Positions 25,055-34,879 of a stretch of DNA of 64,000 bases are shown here, piece by piece (the stretch's first letter is position 1; the number at the start of each line of letters is the position of its first letter). The stretch is from NCBI RefSeq assembly GCF_900109615.1, contig NZ_FOIX01000004.1, forward strand, positions 186,001-250,000, given 5' to 3'. Origin of the DNA: Kaistella antarctica. Lineage in GTDB: Bacteria > Bacteroidota > Bacteroidia > Flavobacteriales > Weeksellaceae. The position numbers and the translations under genes were made by a program. The notes beneath the pieces were generated by a model. It searched no databases and had not been told where the DNA came from. It saw only the letters and a program-made list of their open reading frames with translations.

Positions 25055-27283
25055 TTAAAAAACCTGAACCATATAATTAGAAGATTTGCCCGTGATTTTT
25101 TCCAGGATGTCAACGAAATTGGTTTCATTCGGTCGTGGCATATTCGCGTTGAAAATTTTACCATCGGGATCCAGCATCATAAACCGTGGAATGCCTTCGA
25201 TGCCAAGCTGCTTCAAAGCGTTCGGATCAGAAAGCCACCATTGTTTAACATTTGACTGGGTATTCTTTAAATCTAATTTCCACTTACTTTTATCTTCATC
25301 AATACTGATGGCAAGAAAAACGATTTGATCATTATTTTTATTTTTCTTGGCTTGATACGCAAAAACGGGCGAAGTTTCTTTGCACGGTCCACACCAGGTT
25401 GCCCAAAAATCAATAACCACAAATTTTCCTTTGAACTTTGACAAACTGACTTTCTTGCCATCGGCATCTTCAAAAACCATAATTGGGAAAGCTTTTCCTT
25501 TTTGCTGATTGTTTAATATTTCTACTTTCTTCGCAACGTAATTCTTAAACTTTGGATTTTGAATGCCGGCAATATTTTCATTAAAAATTAAATTACGCTT
25601 ACCTTCATTATTTTCCAACGTGGTCATAGAAATGATATGGGAACTTAATAATTGATCTTTAGAAACTCCAGCAGGCATTGCCTTTAATTTTGCAAACACA
25701 ATGCTGTCCGAATTTGCATTGCCTTCTTTCGGCAGAAGTTCTTTCAATTTCCAGGATTTGTAAATATCTCTCGAGTACAATAAAGGACTTGGTTTTTGAA
25801 TTGCACTTTGTAACTCTGTTAGAAATTGAGCTTCTGGCGCAAACTTCTTATCGGTAAAAGAGGTCATTTTTTGGTAATCATAAATTGCAGAAAGCATTTT
25901 GGTCGCGTTTTTCTGAATTTGATATTCCTTAAAATCTTCCGCAAAATAGATATTCTCTGCAGTTCTAAACTTATTCAATTCCTTCATTCTATTTTTCCAT
26001 TCTTTCCGAGCTTCTTTGTAAAACAAACTTGGATTATCCGCATGCATTTTTGTGGCCGCGATAAAATTATAAAAATTAGAATTTTCGCGATTTCTACTTT
26101 CGTAAAGATCTTCTGCTTTTCTGGTTCCTTTCATGAAAACTTCTGACAACTTCGCATTCATCTTGATATCAAAATGAACATCGTCACCTTTAGAAAAAAG
26201 AAACGGATAAGATTTACCGTCATAGTTAATACTGTACTCCGCAAAGGGAAGATCATCTTTACTGTCCCATCTAAACATCCCATCTGTAACTGGAATTTCG
26301 GCTATTTTATCTCCAAACTCTGTAGAGATTACGGTAATGTTTTTAACAGGTTTTGGAGATTGGATGGAACCACTGATGACAGAATGATCTTTAAATTTTT
26401 GAGGATAAATGGGTTTTGTAATAAAGAAATACAAACCTACAAAGAAAGCAAGACCTATTACTGAGAATACTTTTGCTTTAGTTGTACTCAAAAAAGCACT
26501 CTTAAATCCTCTTCGGCTGTACCAAAAATAGCCGATGGTAAAAAATAAAACCGTCCAAAATAAACTCAAATATTCGGTGTAATTAAAGAAGTGATTTAGC
26601 TTAAAAGAATCTTTAAAAGTTAAACCCGTATCTACATTATTGTAGGGAACAAAATCATAAGTCTCTTCTCGTATGGCCGCTACAATATTAATCACAAATC
26701 CAACAAACCCAATCGCAAAAGGCCAGATGAAACCAGTGATGATGGTCGATAGCATTAATTGAAAAGAGATGATACACAAACTTAAAACAAAAAGTCGCAC
26801 GAGTGTTTGAAATAACCAGTACATCTCGACGCCCGTTTGCAATCCTTCTTGAGGGTAAATTAAAATTAGCAGATTAGAAAATAGGATCGAAGATAAAAAG
26901 TACACCGCGAACATCATTAACGTCAGTGTTGTTAAGACCAAAAATTTTGCACTGTAAATACTTAATTTTGAAACGGGCTGCGTTTCAAGGAAAGTCCAGC
27001 CATTATTTTTATGATCGATTTGGGTGATTCTGGTTGCCGCGATAATGACCAATAACAACATGAAAAAATTACCGAATTGACTTATGGTATCTGTTATTGT
27101 TTTCGTAGCAGCGTTGATTGGAAGTCCTTCATAAAGACGTGAGTCTTCACTAAACATATCGATGGTAAATAGCAATGCCGGAATGATGAGTCCAAATATT
27201 ATTGCAATCGTAAGTAAACCTAAACCTTTTATTTTGAGCCATTCTGCTTTGAAAGCCATGGCTAAAGTAGATCTTTTCTTCAT
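25055..27283 (-). CDS. ABC-2 type permease fused to a TlpA-like thioredoxin domain
   Basis: A 742-residue fusion. Residues 1-260 are a BcrB/LanG-like ABC-2 permease (opening MAFKAEWLKIKG) with six helices near 21-43, 70-87, 114-142, 163-181, 184-204 and 239-256. A seventh helix (271-289) follows, then a DUF4369-like beta domain (about 300-380), a helical linker, and a thioredoxin/AlkC-TSA domain (about 590-725) with an intact WCGPC at 630-634 and a cis-Pro segment EGIPRFMML. The extra helix would place the C-terminus in the periplasm, where TlpA-like domains normally work. The frame continues upstream, but the ATG at 27283, 5 bases after the ATPase stop, is the sensible start. It is presumably a membrane exporter coupled to thiol-disulfide chemistry. 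Confidence 0.88.
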   Translation of the reverse strand: MKKRSTLAMAFKAEWLKIKGLGLLTIAIIFGLIIPALLFTIDMFSEDSRLYEGLPINAATKTITDTISQFGNFFMLLLVIIAATRITQIDHKNNGWTFLETQPVSKLSIYSAKFLVLTTLTLMMFAVYFLSSILFSNLLILIYPQEGLQTGVEMYWLFQTLVRLFVLSLCIISFQLMLSTIITGFIWPFAIGFVGFVINIVAAIREETYDFVPYNNVDTGLTFKDSFKLNHFFNYTEYLSLFWTVLFFTIGYFWYSRRGFKSAFLSTTKAKVFSVIGLAFFVGLYFFITKPIYPQKFKDHSVISGSIQSPKPVKNITVISTEFGDKIAEIPVTDGMFRWDSKDDLPFAEYSINYDGKSYPFLFSKGDDVHFDIKMNAKLSEVFMKGTRKAEDLYESRNRENSNFYNFIAATKMHADNPSLFYKEARKEWKNRMKELNKFRTAENIYFAEDFKEYQIQKNATKMLSAIYDYQKMTSFTDKKFAPEAQFLTELQSAIQKPSPLLYSRDIYKSWKLKELLPKEGNANSDSIVFAKLKAMPAGVSKDQLLSSHIISMTTLENNEGKRNLIFNENIAGIQNPKFKNYVAKKVEILNNQQKGKAFPIMVFEDADGKKVSLSKFKGKFVVIDFWATWCGPCKETSPVFAYQAKKNKNNDQIVFLAISIDEDKSKWKLDLKNTQSNVKQWWLSDPNALKQLGIEGIPRFMMLDPDGKIFNANMPRPNETNFVDILEKITGKSSNYMVQVF

Positions 27284-27288
27284 CGTTC

Positions 27289-28197
27289 TTAATTTTGTTT
27301 TGAAATTTCCATAAACCACTCTTCTAAACCACCGGCTGGAGAAATTTGATGAATCTCGGCGCCATTTTCTACTAAGATTTTATTAATCTCAGCAATTTGC
27401 TTCTGAGAGCTTGTCACAATTTCACAATCTGTTTCATTCTTGAATTCTACCTGATAGTTGTCTGCAAGAAGTGGTTCAAAACTCTTCGCATTTTTTAAAC
27501 TAAATTTTGTCTTTTGGAAGCGATACAATTCATTGAGTTCTTCCTTGCTGCCTTGGAATTTAATTTCACCATGAGAAATGATCCCGATGTGCGTTACCAT
27601 TTTTTCAATTTCTAAAAGCAAGTGGCTCGAAATGAAAACAGTTACTCCATGCTCTTGGTTCAATTTAATAAGGAGTTCGCGAACTTCTTTCATTCCATTA
27701 GGATCTAAACCATTTACGGGTTCATCCAACACCAATAATTCTGGATCACTGATCAAAGCCAAACCAATTGCCAGACGTTGCTTCATACCGAGTGAATACT
27801 TTTTCATTTTAATATTTCTCGCCTCAGAAAGACCGACCAATTCTAAAACCTCATCAATTTTACCTTCATTTAAATTTCTTAGAATACACACGATTTTTAA
27901 ATTGTCGTAGCCGGAGAGATGATCGTAAAAAGCGGGATAGTCAATTAGTGATCCGATTTTTTTCAAACCCTCTGGATATAAGTTTGAAACAGAAGTATCA
28001 AACACTTTAACAGAATTCTGATCATCATTAAATAAACCCATGATCAGCCGCATGGTCGTGGATTTGCCAGCACCGTTGGAGCCAAGAAAACCGTAGATGG
28101 AACCTTTTGGAACATTCAAATTGACATCTTTTAATATCAGTTTGCTTTTATCAAACCCGAAATTCAGATTTTTTATTTCTATAATGTTATCACTCAT
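27289..28197 (-). CDS. ABC transporter ATP-binding protein (BcrA-like)
   Basis: A 302-residue ATPase that pairs with the permease fusion immediately downstream. It has Walker A GSNGAGKST (about 38-46), the signature YSLGMKQRLAIG, Walker B LLVLDEPVNGLDPNG, and an H-loop in VFISSHLL. The C-terminal 80 residues after the NBD are typical of bacitracin/lantibiotic-immunity ATPases (BcrA, LanF), so substrates could be peptides or lipid-linked compounds. The stop codon lies 5 bases before the permease start, so translation is probably coupled. Confidence 0.9.
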   Translation of the reverse strand: MSDNIIEIKNLNFGFDKSKLILKDVNLNVPKGSIYGFLGSNGAGKSTTMRLIMGLFNDDQNSVKVFDTSVSNLYPEGLKKIGSLIDYPAFYDHLSGYDNLKIVCILRNLNEGKIDEVLELVGLSEARNIKMKKYSLGMKQRLAIGLALISDPELLVLDEPVNGLDPNGMKEVRELLIKLNQEHGVTVFISSHLLLEIEKMVTHIGIISHGEIKFQGSKEELNELYRFQKTKFSLKNAKSFEPLLADNYQVEFKNETDCEIVTSSQKQIAEINKILVENGAEIHQISPAGGLEEWFMEISKQN

Positions 28198-28306
28198 TTT
28201 ATATTTTTCTAAATAATTGCCTGAAATAGAATAACTATTTCCGCTTAATCAAATAATTATATAAACAATTAGTGCTAAGATAAGTTAAAGTGTTACAAAA
28301 AATAAA

Positions 28307-28340
28307 AAACCCTTTCAACTATTGAAAGTTGAAAGGGTTT
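28307..28340 (-). terminator. Terminator of the first M13 peptidase gene
   Basis: AAACCCTTTCAACT and AGTTGAAAGGGTTT form a 14-bp perfect stem around ATTGAA. The A run beside it becomes a U run in the minus-strand transcript. Confidence 0.88.
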
Positions 28341-28361
28341 GAATTATTTAATCGTAAAAGT

Positions 28362-30443
28362 CTACCAAATTTTAATTCTTTCACTTGGCGCTCTGTACAA
28401 TTTATCACTCGGTTTAAGGTCGAATGCTTTGTAGAATGAATCTTGGTTCACTAAAGGTCCAAACGCTCGGAAATAACCTGGCGAGTGAGGATCGGTCTTC
28501 ACTTGATTCACCATATATTTCTCCGTTGATTTGGTTCTCCAGACCGTTGCCCAACTCATAAAGAATCTTTGATCTTGCGTAAATCCGCTGATTAAACCTG
28601 GATTTCCTTTATCCTTCAGATACATTTGAAGCGCAGTATAAGCTACGGCTACTCCACCTAAATCTCCAATGTTTTCACCACTTGTAAATTTACCGTTAAT
28701 GAAACTTCCTTTTACTGGTTCGTAAGCATCGTACTGCGTTGCTAAAGCTCCCACCTTCGCATCGAAGTTTTTACGATCCGCTTCAGACCACCAGTTGTTC
28801 AAGTTTCCATCACCATCAAATCTTGAACCTGAATCATCAAATCCATGAGAAATTTCGTGACCGATTACAGCACCAATTCCACCAAAGTTCACGGCAGGAT
28901 CTGCTTTGAAATTAAAGAACGGCGGTTGAAGAATTGCTGCTGGGAAAACGATTTCGTTATTCGATCCACTGTAGTAAGCATTTACAGTTTGTGGCGACAT
29001 TCCCCATTCAGTTTTGTCTACGGCTTTTCCGACTTTATCTAAATTTTTAGCATAAGCCCACTCTGTAATATTCTGCAAGTTTTTGTAGTACGTTGCACCA
29101 TCATCCTTACTGTTCAATTGAAGTTTAGAATAATCCTTCCAAGTATCTGGATATGCGATTTTCACGGAGAACTTCGCTAATTTTTCTTGTGCTTTCACTT
29201 TCGTTTCTGGCGTCATCCAATCGTTATCGGCAATGTGTTGCTTGAACGATTTTTTGATGTACATAATATACGTTTCCATCTGGCTTTTTGCCTCTGCCGG
29301 GAAATATTGATCCACATATAGTTTACCAAAGGCTTCTCCTAAAACACCGTTGATTACACCCAATCCTCTTTTGTTCATCGGTCTTTGCTCTTGCTGACCC
29401 TGGAGATATTTCGAATAGAAGTTGAAATTCAAGTCATCTAGTTGTTTGTTTAGATTTCCAGCATTGCCAGAAACCATTCTCGCTTTCATATATTCTTTGA
29501 TGATTGGCAGATTTTTATCCGTCATCCAAGAATCCATTTTCTGGTAATATTTGATTTCGCTAACAATTACTTTATCAGTGCTCACTCCAGCATCGGCAAA
29601 ATATTTTGGAAGGTTTACATTCTTAACCAGTTTCCCTAACTCAGGCAATGTTCTCGGATTGTAACGCAAATTCGCATCACGATTTTCCTCATTCGTTAAC
29701 ATGTCTTTAGCTAAACTCTTTTCAAAATTAACAACATGCATCGCACTTTGGTCAGCTTTGGAATCGCCAATAATGCTGAAAAGTTGCGACAGATAATTTT
29801 TGTACTCTTCTAAAGTTTTAGTGTTTGATTCACTATCTTTTTGATAATAATCACGACCTAAACCCAGAGAAGCTCCACCAAGATAAACTGCGTTCATCAC
29901 AGAGTTTTTCATATCTGGACCAACACGCCAAGCGTAGAAAGGATTGTCGTTGGTTTTAGTCGCTTCTGTTAAATACGTTTGTAACTGTGCAACATTTTTA
30001 ATGTTGTCAATCTTCTGCAGATCTGCTTTAATTGGATTAATTCCATCAGCGTTTCTTTTGTCCCAATCCATATAAGTTCCGTAGAGATTTTGGATTTTTT
30101 GACCTTCAGATCCTGTGGTAAATTTATCGGTTAGAATTTTATCTAAAATTCCGAGCGAGGCATTGTCAACATCTTCTCTCAAAGCGTTGAAACTTCCCCA
30201 ACTTGATTTATCAGATGGTATTTCGGCAGTTTTCATCCAGTTTCCGTTGACATAATTAAAGAAATCATCTTGCGGACGAATATCGGTGTCCATGTAAGCA
30301 AGATTGATTCCTTCATCTTTCATCTTTGCTGGTTTTACCTCAGTTGTTTCGGTAGGTTCTGTAGTTGCAACTTTGGTAGTTGAACAAGAATTCAAAAAAA
30401 CAACGCCTGTAAAAGCAAGGACAGTAATGGTAATTCTTTTCAT
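28362..30443 (-). CDS. M13-family metallopeptidase lipoprotein (neprilysin-like), copy 1
   Basis: A 693-residue zinc endopeptidase of family M13 (PepO/neprilysin). It has a lipoprotein signal (lipobox LNSC near residue 19), then the N-terminal M13 domain from about residue 55 (DIRPQDDFFNYVNGNWMKTA), and a catalytic domain with NNEIVFPAAILQPPFF, the zinc motif HEISH at 529-533 and the third ligand Glu590 in GENIGDLGG. The C-terminal RAPSERIKIW matches the conserved M13 end. It probably degrades peptides in the periplasm or at the outer membrane. The next gene upstream (30834-32915) is a paralogue of the same length. Confidence 0.95.
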   Translation of the reverse strand: MKRITITVLAFTGVVFLNSCSTTKVATTEPTETTEVKPAKMKDEGINLAYMDTDIRPQDDFFNYVNGNWMKTAEIPSDKSSWGSFNALREDVDNASLGILDKILTDKFTTGSEGQKIQNLYGTYMDWDKRNADGINPIKADLQKIDNIKNVAQLQTYLTEATKTNDNPFYAWRVGPDMKNSVMNAVYLGGASLGLGRDYYQKDSESNTKTLEEYKNYLSQLFSIIGDSKADQSAMHVVNFEKSLAKDMLTNEENRDANLRYNPRTLPELGKLVKNVNLPKYFADAGVSTDKVIVSEIKYYQKMDSWMTDKNLPIIKEYMKARMVSGNAGNLNKQLDDLNFNFYSKYLQGQQEQRPMNKRGLGVINGVLGEAFGKLYVDQYFPAEAKSQMETYIMYIKKSFKQHIADNDWMTPETKVKAQEKLAKFSVKIAYPDTWKDYSKLQLNSKDDGATYYKNLQNITEWAYAKNLDKVGKAVDKTEWGMSPQTVNAYYSGSNNEIVFPAAILQPPFFNFKADPAVNFGGIGAVIGHEISHGFDDSGSRFDGDGNLNNWWSEADRKNFDAKVGALATQYDAYEPVKGSFINGKFTSGENIGDLGGVAVAYTALQMYLKDKGNPGLISGFTQDQRFFMSWATVWRTKSTEKYMVNQVKTDPHSPGYFRAFGPLVNQDSFYKAFDLKPSDKLYRAPSERIKIW

Positions 30444-30780
30444 AAGTAAATTTTATTAATTTTTAAAGGTCTTACGCTATCGTCAATTTCCATTGAGGTT
30501 TATTTACCAAACTTCTCAATGACGATTTCATAAGACTATTAGTGATTTTTTATTAAGATTATTGTAAAGATAATAATTATCTGTTGCTCATAAGTCGTCT
30601 GATTTCCAGAAATGTTACAACATAGAGGATTGGGGTAGAATTTTTTTGTTGAAGTATCTCACCTTTTAAAAAAGATTTGGGGTCAGCATAAATAAAACGA
30701 AGCGGATATCTTGGGCTGAATTGCGTTACAAAGTCGCTCTTCTAAATGGGTGCGACAACGATAAGTCGCCAAGTTTACAC
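30444..30780. other. Non-coding interval between M13 genes
   Basis: This interval of about 340 bases has no convincing ORF. At about 30480-30525, CATTGAG and CTCAATG with nested GTTT/AAAC can fold into a hairpin, and ATCGTCA near 30478 can pair with the TGACGAT that overlaps its 3' arm. It lies 35-80 bases before the start of M13 copy 1, so it could be a leader structure. The rest (about 30600-30780) holds nothing I can name; no TAnnTTTG element is obvious. Confidence 0.35.
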
Positions 30781-30808
30781 AAAAAAAACACTCCAAAAAG
30801 TTGGAGTG
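30781..30808 (-). terminator. Terminator of the second M13 peptidase gene
   Basis: CACTCCAA and TTGGAGTG flank AAAG; the adjacent run of eight A residues is a U run in the minus-strand transcript. Confidence 0.85.
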
Positions 30809-30833
30809 ATTTCTAGAGTTGTTCCCTATTATT

Positions 30834-32915
30834 TTACCAGATGATTACTCTGTCTGCTGGCTTTTTGTAAAGCTTGTCACCTTCTTTCACATCGAACGCT
30901 TTGTAGAAAGCATCGGTATTGATCAATGGTCCGTACGCGCGATACAAACCTGGCGAATGTTCATCTGTTTTGATTTGGTTGATCAAAGCAGCTTCTTTCT
31001 GAAGGGTTCTCCAAACGGTTGCCCAACTCATAAAGAATCTTTGATTTTGGGTATAGCCACTGATCAATCCTGGATTCTGGTGGTCTTTCAAATACATTTG
31101 AAGCGCGTCATAGGCAATATTCACTCCACCTAAATCAGCGATATTTTCACCATTGGTAAAGGTTCCGTTCACGAAAGTTCCTTTTACCGGCTCGTATTTA
31201 TCGTATTGTGCAGCAAGTGCTTTGGTCGCTTTTTCGAAGTTGGCTTTATCTTCTGGCGTCCACCAATCAACCAAGTTTCCATCAGCATCAAACTGGGAAC
31301 CCGAATCATCAAAACCATGCGTAATTTCGTGACCAATCACAGCTCCGATTCCACCGAAATTAATGGCAGCATCTGCATTTGGATTAAAGAAAGGCGGTTG
31401 TAAAATCGCGGCTGGGAAAACGATTTCGTTATTTGTCGGATTGTAATAAGCATTTACAGTTTGAGGTGTCATTCCCCATTCTGCACGATCTACTGGCTTT
31501 CCGATTTTTTCTAAATCACGATTGTATTGCCAAGCCGTAACATTTTGAAGATTTGAATATAAACTTCCACCTTTATCTTTCGACTCTACCGCAAGTTTTG
31601 AGTAATCTTTCCAAGTATCAGGATAGGCTACTTTGACGGTAAATTTATTGAGTTTGTTTAAAGCTTTTTCTTTCGTAACGGGCGACATCCATTTTAAATC
31701 CGAGATGTGCTGACCGAAACTTTTCTTTAAATAATCAATCAATTCCACCATCTGCGCTTTGGCTTCTGCCGGGAAATATTTTTCTACATATAGTTTACCG
31801 AAAGCTTCACCTAAAGTTCCATTGATTAATTCAAAACCTCTTTTGTCCTGCGCTCTTTGAACATCTTGACCTCTTAAATATTTTCCATAGAAGTTAAATT
31901 TCATGTCATCCAGATCTTTCGAAAGGTAACTTGCGCTCCCGGAAAGCAGGTGAAATTTCATGTAATCTTTAATTAAAGGGAGATTTTTCGTATTAATAAA
32001 TTGATCTAGATTTTGGTAATATTTCAACTCGCCAATGATTGCTTTATCGGTATTGACACCGACAGACGTCAGGTATTTTGGCAAGTTTACATTTTTCACC
32101 AACTTAGAAAGTTCTGGCATTGTGCGTGGATTGTACTGCAAAGTGGCATCTCGAATCTGCTCATTGGTTAAAAGATCCTGAGCAATGCTCTTTTCGAAGT
32201 TCACAATATTCTTTGCAGTGGCGGCAGAGTTTTTATACCCTAAAACATCCAACATGGAAGAAACATACTTGCTGTATTCCGCTAGAGTTTCAGTGTTTTT
32301 CGGATTAGTCTTCTGATAGTAATCACGACCTAAACCTAAATTGGCGTCGCCCAAGTAAATCGCGTTCATTTTCGAATCTTTCAAATCCGAATAAACGTAC
32401 CAAGAGTAAAATGGATTCTCTCCATTTTTAGTCGCTACTACCAAATAAGTTTGTAAATCTGAAAGTGATTTAATTCCATCAATCTTTGCTAAATCAGCTT
32501 TAATTGGAGCAATTCCATCCGCATTTCGCTTACTCATATCCATATAAGTAGCGTATAAATCCTGGATTTTTTTACCTTCACTGCCGGCCGCAAATTTGTC
32601 GTTTAGCAATGAATTCAAAATCGTCATTGAATTATTATCGGTGTCTTCAGCTAATTTGTTGAAAGAACCCCAAGTCGATTTATCAGCTGGAATTTTAGCA
32701 GTTTTCATCCACGATCCATTAACGAAACTATAAAAATCATCTTGTGGACGAACATCTTTATCAAACGTGGTAAAATCTAAACCATTTTCAACAATTGCTT
32801 TCACCGTTTCAAGTGGCGTAGCTTCCGGCTCTGGAGTAGTTGCGACTTTAGAGGCACAAGAATTAAGGGCTATGATTCCAGCAAGTGCTAAAATACCAAT
32901 ATTTATATTTTTCAT
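30834..32915 (-). CDS. M13-family metallopeptidase lipoprotein (neprilysin-like), copy 2
   Basis: A 693-residue paralogue of the gene at 28362-30443, with the same layout: lipobox LNSC near residue 19, N-terminal DVRPQDDFYSFVNGSWMKTA, the zinc motif HEITH at 529-533, the third ligand Glu590 in GENIADLGG, and the end KKPADRVIIW. The proteins match over most of their length but differ in linker and surface segments, so the duplication is not recent. Each copy has its own terminator and long upstream region, pointing to separate regulation and perhaps different peptide preferences. Confidence 0.95.
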   Translation of the reverse strand: MKNINIGILALAGIIALNSCASKVATTPEPEATPLETVKAIVENGLDFTTFDKDVRPQDDFYSFVNGSWMKTAKIPADKSTWGSFNKLAEDTDNNSMTILNSLLNDKFAAGSEGKKIQDLYATYMDMSKRNADGIAPIKADLAKIDGIKSLSDLQTYLVVATKNGENPFYSWYVYSDLKDSKMNAIYLGDANLGLGRDYYQKTNPKNTETLAEYSKYVSSMLDVLGYKNSAATAKNIVNFEKSIAQDLLTNEQIRDATLQYNPRTMPELSKLVKNVNLPKYLTSVGVNTDKAIIGELKYYQNLDQFINTKNLPLIKDYMKFHLLSGSASYLSKDLDDMKFNFYGKYLRGQDVQRAQDKRGFELINGTLGEAFGKLYVEKYFPAEAKAQMVELIDYLKKSFGQHISDLKWMSPVTKEKALNKLNKFTVKVAYPDTWKDYSKLAVESKDKGGSLYSNLQNVTAWQYNRDLEKIGKPVDRAEWGMTPQTVNAYYNPTNNEIVFPAAILQPPFFNPNADAAINFGGIGAVIGHEITHGFDDSGSQFDADGNLVDWWTPEDKANFEKATKALAAQYDKYEPVKGTFVNGTFTNGENIADLGGVNIAYDALQMYLKDHQNPGLISGYTQNQRFFMSWATVWRTLQKEAALINQIKTDEHSPGLYRAYGPLINTDAFYKAFDVKEGDKLYKKPADRVIIW

Positions 32916-33009
32916 TAGAAAGTACTTTATTATTTAGTCTACCAAAATTTTTATTTGTTACATACCATTAAAATAAAAAAGCCATTCTCACTGAATGACT
33001 TTGCGTTAC

Positions 33010-33672
33010 CTATTTGAAATTGATCTTTCCCCCAATCACATTTTTAAATTTTCGCTCGTCAGGATCACCGTAAACATCGATCACTCCACCAGCTCTTGTT
33101 TTTGCATCAACCGATTCGGTGGCGTACACTTCTGCAAGGCCGCCAGCATTTGAAGTTACAGTGGCACTTTGAGATTCTAAATTTTGTCCCTTAAATTTTC
33201 CACCAGAATTAATGATGATATCTTGATGGTCGGCTTGACCCGTTAAGACAACTTCTCCGCCCGAGTTAGTTTTTACATTTAATTTTCCAGTTTCAATTTC
33301 CAGATTTATTCTGGAACCTTCATTGGCGGTTAAAGTTAACATATTGGCTTTCCAAGTTTCGTTTGAACTAACAGAAGAACCTTGACTCGCCTGAATATCA
33401 TTTAAATTCTTGTAATACACCTTTACCGTCACCTGATCTCCCTGTAATATTTTAGCTGGCATCATTTTGATTCGCAACTCTCCATTTCTATTGACGGTTT
33501 CTACGCTCGAATCGTCGGATTCGCTTTCCACTTTATTTTCGTTGGCGGGAATAATGATGACCGTCAATTTATCATACACCTTCAGAGAAGAAAACTCTCC
33601 CACATTTCTGGTAAATTGAGCGAACGAAAATTGAAACCCAACAAGCATTAAACCTACCGCAATTTTTTTCAT
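33010..33672 (-). CDS. GIN-domain (DUF2807) head protein, exported
   Basis: A 220-residue protein with a signal peptide (MKKIAVGLMLVGFQFSFAQ) followed by a GIN domain, the repetitive right-handed beta-structure of Bacteroidota surface proteins. Features are the early VGEFSSLKVYDKLTVIIIPA and the repeated G/N/S-rich turns (NSGGEVVLTGQADHQDIIINSGGKFKGQNLE). The family is proposed to act in adhesion or as a structural surface element; its role is not established. The frame reads two codons further (33678), but the ATG at 33672 gives the better signal peptide. Confidence 0.88.
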   Translation of the reverse strand: MKKIAVGLMLVGFQFSFAQFTRNVGEFSSLKVYDKLTVIIIPANENKVESESDDSSVETVNRNGELRIKMMPAKILQGDQVTVKVYYKNLNDIQASQGSSVSSNETWKANMLTLTANEGSRINLEIETGKLNVKTNSGGEVVLTGQADHQDIIINSGGKFKGQNLESQSATVTSNAGGLAEVYATESVDAKTRAGGVIDVYGDPDERKFKNVIGGKINFK

Positions 33673-33856
33673 AAACATTATTTTAATTCAGTATTGATAA
33701 CGGTTTTATGCGGTCTTTATTTTAAAGTTGTACAGACAAGTTTATCGTCGACATCAATTTTTTCCTTTAAATTAGTTTTAAAGGTCGCTTTTAAGAATTT
33801 AAAAAGGTGCAATATTTGAATACCCCTATTCTTTGAAATTTACGTTTGCCCCATCT

Positions 33857-34879
33857 ATGAAATCAAAAACATTTATCAAACTCACCGACAAAGGAATTTA
33901 CTGCATTCCCGGAAAATTCTATATTGATCCCTGGAAGCCTGTTGACCTTGCAGTTATTTCGCATGGACACGGCGATCATGCGCGTTGGGGAATGAAAAAG
34001 TATCTGTGTCACCATTTTACCAAACCTATTTTACAACATCGGATTGGTCCAGATATCGAGATTCAAACCATTGGTTACGCTGAGGAAATTATAATTAATG
34101 GCGTTAAAGTTTCCATGTTTCCCGCCGGACATATTATCGGTTCCGCACAGATTAGAATGGAATACAAAGGATATGTCATTGTTTTTTCTGGCGATTATAA
34201 AACAGATGATGATGGATTATCAACGCCTTTTGAATTGGTAAAATGCCACGAGTTTATAACAGAAAGTACTTTTGGACTTCCAATTTACCATTGGTTAAAA
34301 CCTCAGGAATATTCAGAATTAATGCAAGCTTGGGTTCAACAGAATCGCGAAAATGGAAAGACATCAGTTTTTATCGGATATTCTTTAGGTAAAGCCCAAC
34401 GAATCATGAAATCGGTAGAAGGAAGCGGAAAAATATATGTTCACCGTTCCATCGGGAAACTGAATGAAGGGATGGAATCGGTCGGAATCGATTTGCCAGA
34501 ATATGAAACATTGGACTTTCAGGAAAGTGTAAAGCACGCTGATGGTGAAATTGTCATTCTGCCGCCAGCATTATTTGATTCCAATATCATTAAAAAAATC
34601 CCGAATAAAGCAACCGCAATCTGTTCAGGTTGGATGCAAGTTCGCGGTTCCAGACGTTGGCGTTCGGCGGATGCTGGATTTGCAATCTCTGATCATGCCG
34701 ACTGGAATGGTTTAATTCAAACCGTTAAAGCCACTGAAGCAGAGAAAGTATATGTAACGCACGGGCAAACCGCAGTTTTCTCCAAATATTTGAATGAAAT
34801 TGGAATCAATGCCGTAGAATTAAAAACCATTTTTGGCGACGAAGAAATCGCCGAAAAAGAATTGATAGAAAAGGAATGA
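33857..34879 (+). CDS. Ligase-associated DNA exonuclease (metallo-beta-lactamase fold)
   Basis: About 340 residues of the MBL/beta-CASP nuclease fold. ISHGHGDHARWG contains the HxHxDH zinc motif, AGHIIGSAQIRME the next His, FSGDYKTDDDG the Asp ligand, and SDHADWNGLIQTV with YVTHGQTAVF the beta-CASP-type C-terminal motifs. In DNA repair cassettes of this kind (TIGR04122) the enzyme is a metal-dependent DNA exonuclease. Start chosen at ATG 33857 (KSKTFIKLTDKGIYC follows) rather than the weaker 33833. The stop overlaps the ligase start by 4 bases (ATGA), showing translational coupling. Confidence 0.9.
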   Translation: MKSKTFIKLTDKGIYCIPGKFYIDPWKPVDLAVISHGHGDHARWGMKKYLCHHFTKPILQHRIGPDIEIQTIGYAEEIIINGVKVSMFPAGHIIGSAQIRMEYKGYVIVFSGDYKTDDDGLSTPFELVKCHEFITESTFGLPIYHWLKPQEYSELMQAWVQQNRENGKTSVFIGYSLGKAQRIMKSVEGSGKIYVHRSIGKLNEGMESVGIDLPEYETLDFQESVKHADGEIVILPPALFDSNIIKKIPNKATAICSGWMQVRGSRRWRSADAGFAISDHADWNGLIQTVKATEAEKVYVTHGQTAVFSKYLNEIGINAVELKTIFGDEEIAEKELIEKE

